Of a DNA stretch of 64,000 nt, positions 56,596 through 64,000 are shown piece after piece. Within the stretch, counting starts at the first letter, position 1. Each line of letters opens with the position of its first letter. The DNA comes from Gaiellasilicea sp963761905 (GTDB lineage Bacteria; Actinomycetota; Thermoleophilia; Gaiellales; Gaiellaceae). Below the pieces are notes generated by a model, which was given only the letters and a program-made list of their open reading frames with translations, had not been told where the DNA came from and did not search any database. A program made the translations under genes and the position numbers. The stretch spans positions 124,001 through 188,000 of the forward strand of contig CAVXIQ010000005.1 of assembly GCA_963761905.1 (NCBI GenBank), given 5' to 3'.

Positions 56596-56954
56596 ATGCT
56601 GACCACGCGGTCGTAGTCCGCGATCAACCGGACGAGTTCCGGCGGGGTGAGCCAGCGCGCGCTCAGCCACTCCAGATCTGCGTCTGTCGCCCCACGGGCG
56701 ACGGCGCAGCCCTTTCAGACGTAGACAGGCACCGCGTTGTCGCGGAGCTTCTGCAGCAGCGCTCGGACGGGCGGGACCCCGACGCCCTCGAGGCGCTCCG
56801 CCGCCTCCTGTGAGGCAAGCTCCGTCCCGTCGCCCACAAGGGCGATCGCGCACTCCTGTCCCTCCTCGACGGAGCCGTTCGCCGCGATGTGGAGCGACAG
56901 CGAGGCCCTAGTCGGGTCCGCCGCGCCGGCTGTGGCGAGGTAGAGGATCCTCAC
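56592..56954 (-). CDS. DsrE-family protein, probable selenoprotein (in-frame UGA at codon 80)
   Basis: From ATG 56954 the frame reads MRILYLATAGAADPTRASLS, then GQECAIALVGDGTELASQEA and LLQKLRDNAVPVYV, and meets TGA at 56717-56715. Past that codon the same frame continues without interruption: KGCAVARGATDADLEWLSAR, then LTPPELVRLIADYDRVVSI, ending TAG at 56594-56592 (120 residues). That is a full DsrE/DsrF-like domain. The UGA stands in a U-x-x-C position where homologues have a redox Cys (VYVCxxC). A SECIS-like hairpin lies just downstream of the UGA. The TAG overlaps the epimerase stop. An alternative is a truncated 79-residue protein or a Cys codon misread as TGA. Confidence 0.75.
56678..56709 (-). 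promoter_or_regulatory. Candidate bacterial SECIS element
   Basis: On the coding (minus) strand, GTCGCCC (56702-56696) pairs perfectly with GGGCGAC (56692-56686) around the 3-nt loop GTG. An outer stem CTGCG/CGCAG (56709-56705 with 56682-56678) closes it across a small internal loop. The apical loop begins 19 bases after the UGA and starts with G, fitting the published bacterial SECIS rules (loop 16-37 nt from UGA, G in the first two loop positions). Confidence 0.7.
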
Positions 56955-57020
56955 AGGGCGAGCCTATGACCTCCCAGTGAGTCACGCAAGCCGCGGGCCG
57001 ACAGCTCTCTGAAGGCGCTC

Positions 57021-57410
57021 TTAGAACGCGGAGTCGAGCAGCTCGGCGTGCTCGCTCTCCGGCGGCGTTCCGTAGACGTAGACGAGGAGCTCCTCGTCGC
57101 CGTGGTTCGCGGTCTGGAGCGGTGTGCCCGGCTCGACGTGGATCAGGCCGCCGACGGGGACGTCCTGCCGCTCGGGCGGTTCGCCGAGGTACATCGAGAG
57201 CGTCCCCGCGAGGACGACGAACGTCTCCTCCTGCAGGAGGTGGCGGTGGCGGCGGCCCTTGGCGCCGGGCTCGTAGCGCCAGAGGTTCGCCCGGGTGTGC
57301 GCGAAGCCGGCGAGCTCGCTCAGCTCGGCCACGTGCCGCGCCGGCTCGCCGGGCTCGTGCGGCCGCGTGAGCCACTCGAGCTCGTCCGGGCGGATCGCGC
57401 GGAAGGCCAT
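57021..57410 (-). CDS. Single-domain cupin protein
   Basis: Intact, 129 residues. Cupin motif 1 is GRRHRHLLQEETFVVLAGTL (H, H, E ligands) and motif 2 GGLIHVEPGTPLQTANHG (the late His in NHG). A Trp/Arg-rich N-terminus precedes it. Probably a small metal-binding enzyme or sensor; substrate unknown. It lies 9 bases after the methyltransferase stop and 66 bases before the DsrE-family gene, all on the minus strand, so one operon is likely. Confidence 0.82.
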   Translation of the reverse strand: MAFRAIRPDELEWLTRPHEPGEPARHVAELSELAGFAHTRANLWRYEPGAKGRRHRHLLQEETFVVLAGTLSMYLGEPPERQDVPVGGLIHVEPGTPLQTANHGDEELLVYVYGTPPESEHAELLDSAF

Positions 57411-57419
57411 CGGCCTAGC

Positions 57420-58190
57420 CTAGAGACCTTCGTTGACGGATCGTCGTGCACCCTGCTCGAGGCGGCGCGCGATCCAGGTCGCGCGCAGGGTGGACGCCCC
57501 GGCGGGCTCGTGCGTGTACTCGTCGCCGACGGCGACGACCTCGAAGCCGGACTCGGCGAGGAGGTCGCGAACATCGTCGTCCGAATGGAAGTACTGCCGG
57601 TGGCGCTCGCTGAACGAGTCGCCGTCGCGGGCTCGCGTCAGCTCGATCGTGGTCTCGCATGTTCGTGCGGCGGGATCGACGACGCTGCTGATCGCGAACT
57701 CGTTTCCGTCCGCCTCGCCCTCGACCACGGGGTTGGCGCTCGTGAACGCCAGCATCGCGTCGGTGTGGAGGTCGAAGACGAGCCAGCCGTCGGGCCGAAG
57801 CCTGCGGGCCACAGCACGTAGCGTCAGCCGAAGCTCGTCGGACGTGAGGTAGTTGAGACCGTCGAACGTGCTGACCACCGCGTCGAAGACGTCGTCGAGC
57901 GTCAGCTCGGGAAGCGTCAGGCGGTGGAGCTCGATGCCTGGGCCCAGCCGCTGGCGGGCGCGCGCCAACATCGCCTCCGACGCATCGACCCCGACCACCC
58001 GGTAGCCGCGGGCGAGCAGCTCGTCCGCGAGCAACCCGGTCCCGCAGCAGAGATCGAGCACCGAGTGGACGCCGCTTGCGTCCGCGCTCCAGAGCTCGTG
58101 GAGGAACGACGCCCAGCGGTCGTAGCAGGGGTCGACGACGATCTCGTCGTAGACCCCTGCCAGCCGCGAATACGCCTCGACGTGCCTCAC
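57420..58190 (-). CDS. Class I SAM-dependent methyltransferase
   Basis: Intact, 256 residues. YSRLAGVYDEIVVDPCYDRW-ASFL, the SAM motif VLDLCCGTGLLADELLARGY-RVVGVDASEAML, motif II region DDVFDAVVSTFDGLNYLTSD, and the post-motif WLVFDLHTDAML. It belongs to the small-molecule methyltransferase 25/11-type group; the acceptor is unknown. It is the upstream gene of cupin and DsrE-family genes. Confidence 0.85.
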   Translation of the reverse strand: MRHVEAYSRLAGVYDEIVVDPCYDRWASFLHELWSADASGVHSVLDLCCGTGLLADELLARGYRVVGVDASEAMLARARQRLGPGIELHRLTLPELTLDDVFDAVVSTFDGLNYLTSDELRLTLRAVARRLRPDGWLVFDLHTDAMLAFTSANPVVEGEADGNEFAISSVVDPAARTCETTIELTRARDGDSFSERHRQYFHSDDDVRDLLAESGFEVVAVGDEYTHEPAGASTLRATWIARRLEQGARRSVNEGL

Positions 58191-58209
58191 GGCGACGAGG
58201 CGCTCCGGA

Positions 58210-58476
58210 TCAGATCCCGAGGATCTTGGCCTTGGCGGCCGCGAACTCCTCGTCGGTGAGCACGCCCTGCTTGTTCAGCGCCGCCAGGTTCTGGAGCTGC
58301 GCTGTCGCGTCTTCCTCCGCCGGCGGGGCCTGCGGAGGGGGTGCGTACTGCTGCTGTGCTGCCTGCGCGTCCTGCTCGGCGAACTTGGCGTCCTGTCGGC
58401 GCGCCACGCGCCCGGAGACGGCGGTCGCCGTTCCCGCGACGACGGCGGTGCGGGTTGCCATGCGAAGAAGTCCCAT
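58210..58476 (-). CDS. SHOCT-domain small protein
   Basis: Intact, 88 residues. N-terminal hydrophobic stretch (RMATRTAVVAGTATAVSGRV), Gln/Pro/Ala-rich middle, and C-terminal SHOCT motif LQNLAALNKQGVLTDEEFAA-AKAKILGI, a short oligomerisation domain. Found often with the DUF6325 protein encoded next to it; both are probably membrane-associated stress proteins. Confidence 0.85.
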   Translation of the reverse strand: MGLLRMATRTAVVAGTATAVSGRVARRQDAKFAEQDAQAAQQQYAPPPQAPPAEEDATAQLQNLAALNKQGVLTDEEFAAAKAKILGI

Positions 58477-58506
58477 GCGTTTCCTCTCGATCTCGAAGTG
58501 GACGGG

Positions 58507-58920
58507 CTAGCTGGTCTCGAGCGCGGCCTGGACGACGTCGACCGGGATCCGGATCGAGTCGATCACGACGGCGTCCGCGGCCTGAAGTGCTTCGACGAGC
58601 CTTCCGGCCCACAGGTTCTCGAACGCGACCAGCATCGCCGCGCTCCCGGACGGAAGGTCGTCGCTGACCTCCTCGGCATCCTCGGGCCCGAGTGCGCCCG
58701 GCTGTGCGACGTTGATGTCGACGAAGGCCGCGCCGTCCTCGTCGAGGTCCTGCGCCTCGAGCGTCGTCACGATGCCGTCCGCGTCCTTCATCACGAAGAG
58801 CAGGTCGAGGATCCGGATCGTGCCGTTCTCCACGAGCTCCATGATCGCCGGGGCGATCCGCCCGGTGAACTTGTTGCCTGGAAAGCCGATGATGTAGACG
58901 TCGACGGGGCCGACTGCCAT
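58507..58920 (-). CDS. DUF6325/DUF1269-like protein
   Basis: Intact, 137 residues. GPVDVYIIGFPGNKFTGRIA-PAIMELVENGTIRILDLLFV-MKDADG, acidic middle, and LVAFENLWAGRLVEALQAAD-AVVIDSIRIP. This is the actinobacterial DUF6325 pattern, usually beside a SHOCT protein. The function is unknown. AAGGAG lies 6 bases before the ATG at 58920. Confidence 0.83.
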   Translation of the reverse strand: MAVGPVDVYIIGFPGNKFTGRIAPAIMELVENGTIRILDLLFVMKDADGIVTTLEAQDLDEDGAAFVDINVAQPGALGPEDAEEVSDDLPSGSAAMLVAFENLWAGRLVEALQAADAVVIDSIRIPVDVVQAALETS

Positions 58921-59067
58921 GCGATCTCCTTTGTGATGTGTGCTCCGGCGGACGTGAGTTGAGCGGATCGCGGAGGCCCTGAGCACGCCTTCGCGTCCCG
59001 CGTGCCGAGTATACGTCCACCTTCGCGGGCATCCTCGCTGCGCCGACGGCCGCGCTACAACTAGGGC

Positions 59068-60791
59068 GTGATCCGGCTCGCCCTCGGCATCGCTCTCCTC
59101 GCCGCCCTCCTGGCCGCCGCGCCGGCAGGGGCGCGCGAATGCGGGATCCCGGACTCGAAGCCGCTCTGGGTCGACTTCGCCGGCCACGACGCGCCCCTCC
59201 CGCAGAAGCCGGGGCTCACGCTCGCCTACACCTCCGGGACGGAGAAGCCCGCCGCCGCCCGAGCGGCCGGCGCGGCGACCGTCTTCTTCGACCTCAACTT
59301 CAACAAGCGCGTGGGGACGCCGACGGCGCCGGCCGATCCCGCGTACGATCGTCGAGAAGGCCGACCGGCTCTTCGACTTCGCCGTCTCGGTCACGGGCTG
59401 CGCGACGCCCTGGATCGCCCTGAACGAGCTCTTCGGCGCCCAGACGCCGACGCCCTGGACGGCGACGACGGCCCAGTACCGCGAGAACACGCTCGTGCTC
59501 GTCCGCCGACTCGCCGAGCGCGGCGCACGACCGGCGCTCACGATCGCGAATCCGCCGTATACGGGCGGCGAGGCCGCGGACTGGTGGCGGGAGGCGGCGA
59601 AGACGGCGCTCCTGATCCGCCAGGTGTTCTTCACCGCGCCGAACGTGCCGCAGCTCCACGCGCTCGGGCCGATCCGCGGCAGCCGCGCGATGCGGCGCGG
59701 AATGCGCGGGCTCGTCCGTCGTTTCACCGAGATCGGGATCCCGGCGAGCCGGGTCGCCCTGGAGCTCCAGTTCCACTCCGCGCCGGGGCAGGGCGGGCGC
59801 GAGGGGCTGCAGCCGCGCTCGAAGTGGCTCGAGATCGTCAAGCTCGAGGCGCTCGCCGCGCGACAGGTGACGAAGGAGCTCGGCACGCACTCGATCTGGT
59901 CGTGGGGCTGGGCGACCTTCAGCACCGCGGGCATCGACCGGGACAAGGGCGAGGCCGTCTGCGTCTATCTCTGGGTGCGCGACCCGAAGCTCTGCAGCGG
60001 GCCGGGTGCGGCGGGGCCGGCGTTCGACGCCTCGCTCACCGCCGGCCAGCTCCAGCTCCCGGCGGGGACGATCTGCACGCTTGGAGGCGGGCTCGATCCG
60101 AACGGATGCGGTCGCTCCGCTTCTGCGCGCGCTCGGCGATCGCGACGTCGCGAGAAGCGTCGTCCTCGAGCGGCTCGTGCTCGCGTCGAAGATCGAGCTC
60201 GAGCCGCCGGCCGTGCTCGCCGCGGAGCTCGCCCTTGTCGAAGAGCGCCACGGCGGCAGCCTCGCGGCGTACCGAACGGCGCTCGCTCGCGCCCGACTCG
60301 GCCGTGTCGCCGCTCGCGCGCTCCTCGCTGACGAGCTCCGGCGCGAGGCGATCCGCTCTCGGTTCCGGCCGCCACCGCCGAGCGCGGCAGCCGTCGCCGC
60401 GTTCTATTCCACCTACGCCGGCCTGCAGGCACGCCTCGTCGAGGTCGCACAGCCGGTGGCCTGGCTCGCGGGCGGCAGGCGCGGGCTGGCGCTCGAGACG
60501 GTTGCGCCGCGCCGGATCTTCTCCCTCGGGGGCGGCGGCTTCGTTCGCAGCCTCGCGGAGCGGCTCGAGGTGCGCCCGCTCGGCGCGACGACGACGCTCG
60601 GCGCGCTCCCGCTCGCATCGGCGCGCCCCGCCATCGTCACCGCGCTGACCCGGTTCGCCCGTAGTGCAACGTACGAGGGCTGGCTCGTGCGGGAGGAGGA
60701 GCGGGCGCTCCAGGAGGCAACATGTCTCGGCGACGAGCTGCCGCAGACGGGCGCGATCGCTTTCGACGATCTGCTCCCGCCGGCCGCCTAG
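59068..60791 (+). CDS. Secreted hypothetical protein, two frameshifts
   Basis: About 573 residues. Signal peptide LALGIALLAALLAAAPAGA, then CGIPDSKPLWVDFAGHDAPL, VFFDLNFNKRVGTP, WIALNELFGAQTPTPW, RPALTIANPPYTGGEAADWW, RVALELQFHSAPGQGG, SIWSWGWATFS and CVYLWVRDPKLC, a barrel-like, Trp-rich domain. The last ~200 residues (ALGDRDVARSVVLERLVLAS; LARARLGRVAARALLADELR) are helical. Breaks lie near 59348 and 60105. It looks like an extracellular enzyme or wall protein, perhaps a glycoside-hydrolase-like fold. No named family. Its TAG overlaps the lysozyme stop by CTAG (60788-60791). Confidence 0.6.
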
Positions 60792-62077
60792 GCCGGCTTG
60801 CCGAGGAAGAGCTTGGCCTCGGCCGCTCGCCGGTTGACGAGCCCCTGCAGCGTCTTGCCGCCCGCCTTGTTCCAGCGCGCGAGCTGCGCCTCGACCGCGT
60901 CGTAGCGGCCCTCGTTCAGGAGCCGGAGCAGCGTCGACTCGCGGAACGCGCCGTTGCCGACGTTGAACGCGAAGCTGACGAGGGCGTCGAACTGGTGCTG
61001 CTCGAGCGGCACCTTGACGCTCCGCGCGATCTCGGCCGCGGCCTTGGCGGCATCCGCCTGCAGGAGCGCGAGCGCCCGCTCCTGCGAGATCCCCTTCCGG
61101 AACTCGGCGGGCTCGCTGCCGTCGATCGGGCCATGGTGGACGAGATGCCCGTAGCCGATCGTCGCGTGGCCGGCGGCGTCGTTGTAGAGCTGCCCGCGGA
61201 AGCCCTCGAAGCGGGCGATGAACGCTGCACCCTCCTTGCTGAGCGCCGTCGGTTTCTTCACCGCCGGCTTCTTCGGAACCGGCTTTGGCCTCGGCTTCGG
61301 CTTCACCGGCTCCGGCTTCGCCGGCTCGGACTTGGGCTTCACCGGCGCGGGTTTTGCCGGCTCGGGGGTCACGACGGCGACGACCGGCGGCTTCGGCTTC
61401 TTCTTGTCCTTCGCGACGCGGAACGCGACGCCGAGCTGGCGGCTCGACTGCTGGCCGTAGATGCCGTCGACCTGCTGGCCCCAGTCCGCCTGGAAGCGGC
61501 GGAGGGCGCTCTCCACCACGGCGTCGAACACACCCTGGCCGCGCGGGAGGTACGGCTTTCCCTCGGCGTCCAGCACCGTGGCGAGCCGCTGCGTCATCCG
61601 CGCGACCCGGTAGCCCTTGCTTCCGAGCCGGAGCGGCTTCAGGAGCCGCACCTTCGGCTCCTTGCGAAAGTTGAGGTGGTGCTGCTCGCGCGCGCTCAGC
61701 GGGTAGGTGCGCGTCGCCGTGAAGCCGAGCGCCGCCGCGGCCTCCATCACGCCGTCGGCGTTCTCCCAGTCCATCCCCACGCACCAGTAGGCGAGCGGGA
61801 GCTTCGCCGGCCCCGGGTAGGCGACGCCGTCGTTCCGGCGCTCGTGTGTCGACTGGCCGGGCGGGTTCGCGGGGTTGAAGCCGGGTCGGCCGAGGCGAAA
61901 GCCCTCGTAGAGCTCGCGCTGCGACATCTTCGCGGGCTTGCACCGCTTCAGGAACGGCTCGGCGTCGGAGGAGCGGTCGCACGAGTTCAGCGTCGCGCCC
62001 GTGCGGCGCTTGATCTCACGGATCGCGGGCGCGAGGCCCGCCGGGACGGGACAGTTGTCGATCACCTCGAACTTCAA
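60788..62077 (-). CDS. GH24 (T4-type) lysozyme with N-terminal and PG-binding-like domains
   Basis: Intact, 429 residues. Residues ~1-150 form an endolysin-like domain (VIDNCPVPAGLAPAIREIKR; LAYWCVGMDWENADGVMEAA). A PG-binding-like segment follows (VFDAVVESALRRFQADWGQQ-VDGIYG), a Lys/Pro linker of PKPEP repeats, and a C-terminal GH24 domain. The catalytic triad E-8x-D-5x-T is in FEGFRGQLYNDAAGHATIGY. It hydrolyses the glycan strands of peptidoglycan. No signal peptide is visible, so export may depend on the coupled membrane gene, whose TGA overlaps its TTG start (62077-62074). Domestic autolysin or prophage-derived endolysin are both possible. Confidence 0.88.
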   Translation of the reverse strand: MKFEVIDNCPVPAGLAPAIREIKRRTGATLNSCDRSSDAEPFLKRCKPAKMSQRELYEGFRLGRPGFNPANPPGQSTHERRNDGVAYPGPAKLPLAYWCVGMDWENADGVMEAAAALGFTATRTYPLSAREQHHLNFRKEPKVRLLKPLRLGSKGYRVARMTQRLATVLDAEGKPYLPRGQGVFDAVVESALRRFQADWGQQVDGIYGQQSSRQLGVAFRVAKDKKKPKPPVVAVVTPEPAKPAPVKPKSEPAKPEPVKPKPRPKPVPKKPAVKKPTALSKEGAAFIARFEGFRGQLYNDAAGHATIGYGHLVHHGPIDGSEPAEFRKGISQERALALLQADAAKAAAEIARSVKVPLEQHQFDALVSFAFNVGNGAFRESTLLRLLNEGRYDAVEAQLARWNKAGGKTLQGLVNRRAAEAKLFLGKPA

Positions 62078-63070
62078 CCTGGCGCCTCCGTTTCAGGTCG
62101 ACCGGCCACAGGTCTCTTGGGCGTCGCGCCCATCGCCATTGCACCCGGCCCGGCTCGTGTCTCCTCGCCCTCGCCGTGACGAACCGCGTCGCTCGCGGGC
62201 GGAGGCGCGCCGACGGATCGAAGCCGCGCGACCTTGCTGAGGACGTCGAACCAGAACGGAGCGCCGAGCGTCAGCGCAGCAGCCGTGACCACGAGCCCGA
62301 GCACCTTGAGCGCGACGCGGAGCAGCCACTCGTCGCTTCCTTCGGGACGGCTCTCGGCGCTCCAGCCGATCGGGATCGAGAGCTGCTGGAGGTCGGTGAC
62401 GTCGCTCGCGACCTGCTTCAGGCCGGTCGCGCCGGTCGCGCGGCTGCGCCGCCTCCGCCCTGGCGACGACCGCCGCGCGGACGGCCTTCTGCGTCCAGAG
62501 CTGGTCGGCGATCCGGAACGTGTCGATGTTGAGCGCGACGACGAGCGTCAGAGCCAGCGCCCACAGCACCTTCTGCACCCGCCGCCGGTACCAGCCCGAG
62601 ACACGCTCCATCGAATCGTCGAACCACCGCTCGGCGTCGCGCGTGAACTGGGCCTGGTTGCGGCCCGCCCGCTCCCAGAGGGTGGTGAGCGCGCGGCGGG
62701 CGTCGTCGCTCGGGACGGCCGCGATCGCCTCCTCGACGCTGCGCCTCGCGCCCGCCTGGTCGAAGTCGAGCAGCGCCGCGACGAACGTCCGCGAGGGGAC
62801 GTACGAGGGGTAGTGGCGGCGCTTCGAGCGTGGGGTCACCGGCCGGACGAGCGCGTTCAGGAGCGGGTGCTCGAGGAGCTTCCCGGTCTGCTCGAGGCCC
62901 CGCTCGAGGTTCGCCGGCTCGAGCAGGTTCGCGATCCCGCGGCGCAGGAACTCGGCGCGCCAGTTGAAGATGCTCGAGATCGTCTCGTTCAGCGCCGAGC
63001 ACGCGAAGCTGAGGAGCACGAACACGAAGACGAGCCCGAACGCGACGTCGAGTACGGCGGAATCGAACAT
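62074..63070 (-). CDS. Membrane protein coupled to the GH24 lysozyme, one frameshift
   Basis: About 331 residues. N-terminal helix VAFGLVFVFVLLSFACSALN, long cytosolic part (FLRRGIANLLEPANLERGLE; SYVPSRTFVAALLDFDQAGA; RRALTTLWERAGRNQAQFTR-D), helix VLWALALTLVVALNIDTFRI, and after a break near 62450 helix LGLVVTAAALTLGAPFWFDV followed by LSKVARLRSVGAPPP. I have seen this architecture only as uncharacterised bacterial proteins. The overlap with the lysozyme gene suggests a holin-like, export or regulatory partnership, which is inference. Confidence 0.68.
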
Positions 63071-63233
63071 CAGCGACGCACCATGGCCAGTCCCCCGTCG
63101 AGCCGCGGCCGCAGTACCCGGCTTCGTCTTGCGGATCTCTCGAGCCGATCTTGAACGGCTCGCAGATCGCGGTCAAGGCACTGAGCGGGCTTCGGCGCGG
63201 CTAGCGTTGGCGCGCGGCGGGTAGCCGTCCGAC

Positions 63234-64000
63234 ATGACAGCAGACGTCACCGAGCCGCTTCGCCGACTGCGCGACGACCTGCGAGGCGTCCGGCTCCAGC
63301 TGGACGTGCCCGGCGCGGCGGAGGCCCGTCGCGTCCGCGACGACGTCGTCGCCCAGGTCGACGACTACCTGCTGCCGCGCCTCCGGCAGATGGAGGCGCC
63401 GGTCCTGATGGTCGTCGGCGGCTCGACCGGGGCCGGGCAAGTCGACGCTCGTGAACAGCCTGATCGGCGCGGTCGTCAGCCCCGGCGGCGTCCTGCGCCC
63501 GACGACCCGGTTCCCGGTGCTCGCCTGCCATCCCGACGACGTGCGCTGGTTCGAGGACGACCGGATCCTGCCCGGGCTCGCCCGGGTGACGGGCGCGGCC
63601 TCCGCCGAGGCGTCCGGCCGCGCGATCCAGCTCGTCCCGACCGCCGCGCTCAGCCCGGGGCTCGCGCTGCTCGACTCGCCCGACATCGATTCCGTTCTGA
63701 AGGAGAACCGCGCGCTCGCGAACCAGCTCCTGGCCGCGGCCGACGCCTGGCTCTTCGTCACCACGGCGGCCCGCTACGCCGACGCCGTCCCGTGGGAGTT
63801 CCTCCACGCCGCCCGCGACCGCGGGACGACGCTCTCGGTCGTCCTGAACCGCGTTCCCGAGGATGCCGACCGGGAGGTTCCCGCCCACCTGCAGCAGATG
63901 CTCCGCGACCAGGAGCTCGGAGACGCCGAGGTGCTCGTCGTGCCCGAGGTCGAGCTCGCCGCCGAGCTGATCCCGCCGGAGGCGCTCGCGCCGGTGCGCG
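63234..64000 (+). CDS. Dynamin/YfjP-like GTPase domain protein, N-terminal part, one frameshift
   Basis: The gene runs off the window end. The helical start LRRLRDDLRGVRLQLDVP leads to P-loop VVGGSTGAGKSTLVNSLIGA (an extra G near 63438 breaks it as written). G2-like VLRPTTRFPVLACHPDDVRW, G3 LALLDSPDIDSV and G4-like SVVLNRVP follow. Members of this actinobacterial GTPase group are encoded in pairs and are thought to act at membranes or in stress. The ATG at 63234 follows a 163-base divergent gap with no other gene. Confidence 0.8.
   Translation, partial: MTADVTEPLRRLRDDLRGVRLQLDVPGAAEARRVRDDVVAQVDDYLLPRLRQMEAPVLMVVGGSTGAGQVDAREQPDRRGRQPRRRPAPDDPVPGARLPSRRRALVRGRPDPARARPGDGRGLRRGVRPRDPARPDRRAQPGARAARLARHRFRSEGEPRAREPAPGRGRRLALRHHGGPLRRRRPVGVPPRRPRPRDDALGRPEPRSRGCRPGGSRPPAADAPRPGARRRRGARRARGRARRRADPAGGARAGA

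Noticed and set aside
60788..63070. A prophage remnant around the GH24 lysozyme
   Set aside because: No integrase, terminase, capsid or tail genes are nearby; flanking genes are ordinary chromosomal types.

Overview
The window comes from a high-GC (about 70% by eye), actinobacterial-type chromosome. The best fit is the class Thermoleophilia (Gaiellales/Solirubrobacterales-like). This rests on the ParA-FtsZ pair with a long acidic/proline-rich FtsZ extension, an acVLRF1-type release-factor-like protein beside MutS2, a SARP/BTAD-type regulator, and a secreted protein with repeated DGYQPQL and VIPYLSHG motifs. No rRNA, tRNA, CRISPR array, insertion sequence or phage module was recognised. Gene density is very high: no stretch over 300 bases lacks a gene, many neighbours overlap by 1-11 bases (ATGA, GTGA, TTGA junctions), and several convergent pairs share a CTAG tetramer as overlapping stop codons.

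About half of the genes change reading frame once or more in the middle of a conserved protein. The breaks are single-base, often in G/C runs, and they hit housekeeping genes (acyl-CoA dehydrogenase, FtsZ, SNF2 helicase) as well as others. I read them mainly as residual assembly indels. Affected genes are annotated as whole CDS spans with approximate break positions.

Layout. 1-13 kb: M20 peptidase tail, HxlR regulator, amidohydrolase, secreted sugar-dehydrogenase-like protein, large SGNH hydrolase, acyl-CoA dehydrogenase, branched-chain amino acid dehydrogenase with an aminotransferase, then a minus-strand run (secreted repeat protein, HhH-GPD, DUF1028, PLD). 13-18.2 kb: a giant BTAD/cyclase/ATPase/TPR regulator converges on a two-gene unit that looks like a split borosin RiPP locus, i.e. 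a short precursor peptide and a SonM-like peptide backbone N-methyltransferase behind a recognisable promoter. 18.2-28 kb: Lhr helicase, a GAF-MerR-B12 regulator coupled to an unknown gene and divergent from a Nei/Fpg glycosylase, and two membrane proteins in visibly lower-GC DNA. 28-39 kb: bicupin, ParA-FtsZ, flippase-like protein, gamma-glutamyltransferase, beta-propeller protein, VOC and EamA proteins. 39-46 kb: RecB-like nuclease/helicase, M23 endopeptidase, papain-like protease, O-methyltransferase. 46-55 kb: MutS2-acVLRF1-DUF2237-glycosyltransferase run and a SNF2 helicase with SWIM partner. 55-64 kb: cNMP-binding protein, epimerase, a minus-strand operon ending in a probable DsrE-family selenoprotein (in-frame UGA with SECIS-like hairpin), GH24 lysozyme, and a truncated GTPase gene.

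The two most notable systems are the split-borosin-like locus (about 17.1-18.2 kb) and the DsrE-family UGA/SECIS gene (about 56.6-57.0 kb). Secondary items are the B12 regulator, the MutS2-acVLRF1 coupling, and a 20-nt hairpin found twice, directly after a stop codon and directly before a DNA-processing gene.
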